Shown: piece after piece, positions 6,011-8,778 of the stretch
Layout: the number at the start of each line of letters is the position of its first letter
Position numbering within the stretch: the stretch's first letter is position 1
Assembly: GCA_024639745.1 (NCBI GenBank)
Contig: JAHEHW010000042.1
Location: 1-8,778 of the forward strand
DNA from: Salaquimonas sp.
GTDB taxonomy: Bacteria; Pseudomonadota; Alphaproteobacteria; Rhizobiales; Rhizobiaceae
Length of the DNA stretch: 8,778 nt
Direction of reading: 5' to 3'
Made by a program: the position numbers and the translations under genes
The notes under the pieces: generated by a model
The model's input: the letters and a program-made list of their open reading frames with translations, nothing else
Database searches by the model: none
Told to the model about the DNA's origin: nothing

Positions 6011-6768
6011 ATTTCCGCGCAATCTGGGCGATCTACAAATTCGAGATGGCGCGCACCAAGCGCACCATCATGCAGAGTATCGTGTCGCCGGTCATCTCGA
6101 CCTGTCTGTATTTCGTCGTGTTCGGTTCGGCGATCGGTTCACGAATCGAAACCGTCGAGGGCGTCAATTACGGCGCTTTCATCGTCCCCGGATTGATCAT
6201 GCTTTCGCTGCTTACGCAAAGCGTGACGAATGCTTCCTTCGGTATCTATTTCCCGAAATTCATTGGCACGATTTACGAAGTTCTGTCGGCGCCGATATCC
6301 TATATGGAAATTGTTCTCGGCTATGTCGGCGCGGCGGCGACGAAATCCCTCATGATCGGCGTGATCATTCTATTTACGGCAAGCTTTATCGTGCCGCTTC
6401 AGATTTCGCATCCCCTGATCATGGCGCTATTCATGGTGCTTACCGCCATAAGTTTCGCATTGCTAGGATTCATTATCGGCATCTGGGCGGATAATTTTGA
6501 GAAGCTGCAACTTGTACCGCTGCTGGTGATCACGCCGCTCGTTTTTCTTGGCGGAAGCTTTTATTCAATCAATATGTTGCCACCCGTCTGGCAGACGATC
6601 AGCTATTTCAATCCGGTGGTCTATCTCATCAGCGGTTTTCGTTGGAGTTTTTACGAGATTTCAGATGTAGCGCCACTACTGAGCCTTGGAGCCGTGGCCA
6701 TTTTCCTGACGGTCTGCATGAGCGTGATCGCCTGGATGTTCAAAACTGGTTACCGGCTTCGGGACTAG
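6007..6768 (+). CDS. ABC-2 type exporter permease (YadH-like)
   Basis: This 253-residue inner membrane protein is the transmembrane half of the exporter. About six hydrophobic segments are visible, near residues 24-43, 57-77, 102-129, 135-159, 168-187 and 222-244. Family features include the [13 protein letters not shown] segment (60-72), the coupling region [16 protein letters not shown] (90-105), and the late [18 protein letters not shown] (178-195) followed by [13 protein letters not shown] (201-213). These are typical of ABC-2 permeases of the YadH/NodJ type. No signal peptide is needed. The ATG overlaps the ATPase stop by 4 bases, and a terminator follows within 10 bases of its own stop, so the pair is a complete two-gene unit that probably works as a 2+2 complex. 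The exported substrate cannot be told from sequence; drug or glycolipid export are only family-based guesses. Confidence 0.95.
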   Translation: MNFRAIWAIYKFEMARTKRTIMQSIVSPVISTCLYFVVFGSAIGSRIETVEGVNYGAFIVPGLIMLSLLTQSVTNASFGIYFPKFIGTIYEVLSAPISYMEIVLGYVGAAATKSLMIGVIILFTASFIVPLQISHPLIMALFMVLTAISFALLGFIIGIWADNFEKLQLVPLLVITPLVFLGGSFYSINMLPPVWQTISYFNPVVYLISGFRWSFYEISDVAPLLSLGAVAIFLTVCMSVIAWMFKTGYRLRD

Positions 6769-6773
6769 ATATG

Positions 6774-6800
6774 AAAAAAGGCTGGTTACCCGGCCTTTTC
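6774..6800. terminator. Bidirectional intrinsic terminator between convergent genes
   Basis: AAAAGGCTGG (6776-6785) pairs with CCGGCCTTTT (6790-6799) through one G-T wobble around the 4-base loop TTAC. The plus strand ends in TTTTCCCTTT, and the minus strand ends in a run of six T (6779-6774). It can therefore stop both the ABC transporter transcript and the DUF1344 transcript. Confidence 0.85.
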
Positions 6801-6824
6801 CCTTTAAGTGGCGGCAAACGGTGT

Positions 6825-7097
6825 TCAGCGATCAAGCGTGATCGTGATTGTGTTGATTCCGGTGAAGCCATCTTCACTCGAGGAAAAGTCCATAATGATC
6901 TCATCATCTGCCGAGAGGGTTGGCGGAATGATGTCCTGATAATTTTTCAGCTCGATGATTTCTCCCGTAACAAGGGTCATAACTTGCTTGCTGCCATCAT
7001 ATGACTTGACGGTCGCGGTAAGAGAGTCTGCGCGTGCCAGGCCCGCTGCGGACAGTACAACGGCGCCGGCAACTGCGGCGAGGATCAGTTTTTTCAT
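6825..7097 (-). CDS. DUF1344 family small exported protein
   Basis: This 90-residue protein has a clear Sec signal peptide: basic MKK, hydrophobic LILAAVAGAVVLSAAGLA, and likely cleavage after ARA at residue 23, giving a mature periplasmic protein of about 67 residues. The mature part, SLTATVKSYDGSKQVMTLVTG (25-45) then EIIELKNYQDIIPPTLSADD (46-65), fits the small beta-rich DUF1344 fold common in rhizobia. In that family a loop reading 'G.V...D....tltL.dG...' is followed by 'l..Gd.v.v.f'. The biological role is unknown. An AAAAGGTG ribosome site precedes the ATG. It is a single-gene unit between a 217-base gap on the uvrA side and the shared terminator on the other. The gap (7098-7314) holds short competing dyads around 7123-7160 but no promoter I would name. 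Confidence 0.85.
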   Translation of the reverse strand: MKKLILAAVAGAVVLSAAGLARADSLTATVKSYDGSKQVMTLVTGEIIELKNYQDIIPPTLSADDEIIMDFSSSEDGFTGINTITITLDR

Positions 7098-7302
7098 GAG
7101 GATACACCTTTTGGATCGAGTTGTCGGAAGTCCTCGATCGCGCCGACTTCTCCCGTTTCAGGAGAGCCGACGTTTGGTGCGGGTTCGTTGCATGTGGGGT
7201 TTCCCGGGCCGATTGGCACGCCCGTATTCGGACGCGTCGGTCGTGACTTCCAGTATCGATCAGGCGCTTAATTTGAGGCGGATTTGAGGCTGGTCTGCAC
7301 AG

Positions 7303-7328
7303 AGAAAAGCGGTGTTACTCTGCCGCTT
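7303..7328 (-). terminator. Possible weak terminator overlapping the end of uvrA
   Basis: On the minus strand AAGCGG (7328-7323) pairs with CCGCTT (7312-7307) around a 10-base loop that contains the uvrA stop codon. The stem is followed by TTCTCT. A 6-bp stem and a broken U-run make it weak. A second dyad, CAGAG/CTCTG (7300-7304 with 7318-7322), crosses it and may compete. Confidence 0.35.
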
Positions 7329-8778
7329 CGATCTTCTTCTTACCGCCGTCGACTGGTCTGCGGTTAAGCAGTTCCTCAAGGAAGTGGCCGGTATAGCTGC
7401 GCTCGACGCGCATGACGTCTTCCGGCGTGCCAGCAGCGACCAGTTCGCCGCCGCCATCGCCGCCTTCCGGCCCGAGATCGAGAATCCAGTCCGCTGTCTT
7501 GATGACTTCCAAATTGTGCTCGATGACGACCACCGTATTGCCGCTCTCGACCAGTTCATGCAGCACTTCAAGCAGTTTGGCGACGTCATGGAAGTGCAGG
7601 CCGGTCGTGGGTTCGTCCAGAATATAGAGCGTCCGCCCGGTAGCACGTTTTGACAATTCCTTGGCAAGCTTGATGCGCTGTGCCTCGCCGCCCGAAAGCG
7701 TCGTTGCCTGCTGCCCGACTTTGATATAGGCAAGACCGACCCGCTTCAGCGTCTCCATCTTGTCGCGAACCGAGGGCACTGCCTCGAAGAAATCGGCTGC
7801 TTCTTCGACCGTCATTTCGAGCACATCTGCGATTGATTTGCCCTTGAACTGAACCTCGAGAGTCTCTCGATTGTAGCGTTTGCCGTCGCAGACATCGCAG
7901 GTGACATAAACATCGGGCAGGAAGTGCATCTCGATCTTGATCACACCATCGCCTTGGCAGGCTTCGCAGCGGCCGCCTTTGACGTTGAACGAGAAACGGC
8001 CGGGCTGATAGCCACGGGCTTTTGCCTCCGGCAAGCCGGCATACCAATCCCTAATCGGGGTAAAGGCACCGGTATAAGTGGCAGGGTTGGACCGCGGTGT
8101 GCGGCCGATCGGCGATTGGTCAATATCGATGACCTTGTCGAGGAATTCGAGACCCTGGATCGATTCAAACGGAGCAGGGGCCTCGCGTGCGCCATTGAGC
8201 TTGCGCGCGGCGGCCTTGTACAGGGTTTCGATCAGAAAAGTCGATTTGCCACCGCCTGAGACGCCAGTGACGCAGGTGAAGGTCGACAGCGGAATTTCAG
8301 CGGTGATGTTCTGCAGATTATTGCCGGTTGCGCCGGTCACTTTTACCCGTTTTCCCTTCACGGGTTTCCGCCGTCTTTCTGGATAGGGGATTGCCAATTC
8401 GCCTGTCAGATATTTGCCGGTAAGCGATTTCGGGTCTTCCATCACGGTCGCTGGCGTGCCCTGGGCGATGATTTCGCCACCATGAACGCCTGCGGCAGGG
8501 CCGATATCGAGCAGATGATCTGCCGCGAGGATCGCGTCTTCATCATGTTCGACGACGATCACCGTATTCCCGAGATCGCGTAGATGGCGCAAGGTGTCGA
8601 GAAGACGGGCATTGTCGCGCTGGTGCAGGCCGATTGAAGGCTCGTCGAGCACATACAAGACACCGGTCAGGCCGGATCCGATCTGCGAGGCAAGTCGGAT
8701 TCGTTGGCTCTCTCCGCCCGAAAGCGTGCCGGAATTGCGCGACAGCGTGAGATATTCAAGCCCGACATCGTTCAGGAA
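7315..8778 (-). CDS. uvrA: Excinuclease ABC subunit A (UvrA), C-terminal half
   Basis: UvrA is the DNA damage sensor of nucleotide excision repair, a dimeric ABC ATPase that loads UvrB. The window shows the last 487 residues, about half of the usual length; the gene continues beyond the right edge with the frame open to the last base. Numbering from the edge, the end of nucleotide-binding domain I is visible: signature [12 protein letters not shown] (19-30), Walker [13 protein letters not shown] (41-52) and VVEHDED (75-81). Domain II then has Walker [10 protein letters not shown] (172-180), a zinc module CEAC (271-274) and CDVC (294-297), signature [12 protein letters not shown] (361-372), Walker [13 protein letters not shown] (384-395) and the switch histidine in VVIEHN (His421). 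All key residues are present and the protein appears functional. LexA control is common for uvrA but its promoter lies outside the window. Confidence 0.98.
   Translation of the reverse strand, partial: FLNDVGLEYLTLSRNSGTLSGGESQRIRLASQIGSGLTGVLYVLDEPSIGLHQRDNARLLDTLRHLRDLGNTVIVVEHDEDAILAADHLLDIGPAAGVHGGEIIAQGTPATVMEDPKSLTGKYLTGELAIPYPERRRKPVKGKRVKVTGATGNNLQNITAEIPLSTFTCVTGVSGGGKSTFLIETLYKAAARKLNGAREAPAPFESIQGLEFLDKVIDIDQSPIGRTPRSNPATYTGAFTPIRDWYAGLPEAKARGYQPGRFSFNVKGGRCEACQGDGVIKIEMHFLPDVYVTCDVCDGKRYNRETLEVQFKGKSIADVLEMTVEEAADFFEAVPSVRDKMETLKRVGLAYIKVGQQATTLSGGEAQRIKLAKELSKRATGRTLYILDEPTTGLHFHDVAKLLEVLHELVESGNTVVVIEHNLEVIKTADWILDLGPEGGDGGGELVAAGTPEDVMRVERSYTGHFLEELLNRRPVDGGKKKIEAAE

Overview
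The window looks like chromosomal DNA of an alphaproteobacterium, most likely of the order Hyphomicrobiales (Rhizobiales). The reasons are the gene families: a DUF1127 protein, a DUF1344 protein, folate-dependent TrmFO, and an Mth938-like gene followed by a squalene/phytoene-synthase-like gene. No transposase, phage gene, CRISPR array, tRNA or rRNA was seen. Base composition looks even and moderately GC-rich by eye.

Region 1 (1-2992, plus strand) is a tight co-directional run that looks like one operon. It holds the 3' end of an Mth938/NDUFAF3-like gene, an NDUFAF6-like squalene/phytoene synthase homologue whose aspartate motifs are degenerate, a DUF985 cupin, a one-TM hypothetical gene split by a frameshift at a G7 run, a sterol desaturase/fatty acid hydroxylase-family gene with an early TGA stop, and a 63-residue hypothetical protein. 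The two lesions lie in neighbouring genes about 1.1 kb apart. They are either decay of a linked gene pair or assembly errors.

Region 2 (3034-4836, minus strand) reads from right to left. A small DUF1127 gene is followed by three consecutive hairpins, each with the same CTCCTCCC-type sequence in its loop. The last hairpin is also a strong intrinsic terminator. trmFO then starts from its own promoter, which has a perfect TATAAT. The DUF1127 gene plus anti-Shine-Dalgarno-like hairpins match the layout of the CcsR / alpha-r14 ('cuckoo') small RNAs of alphaproteobacteria. This is the most interesting non-coding structure in the window.

Region 3 (5084-6799, plus strand) is a two-gene ABC-2 exporter: ATPase and permease overlapping by ATGA, ending in a bidirectional terminator shared with the convergent gene.

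Region 4 (6825-8778, minus strand) has a small secreted DUF1344 protein and the C-terminal half of uvrA, which continues past the right edge.
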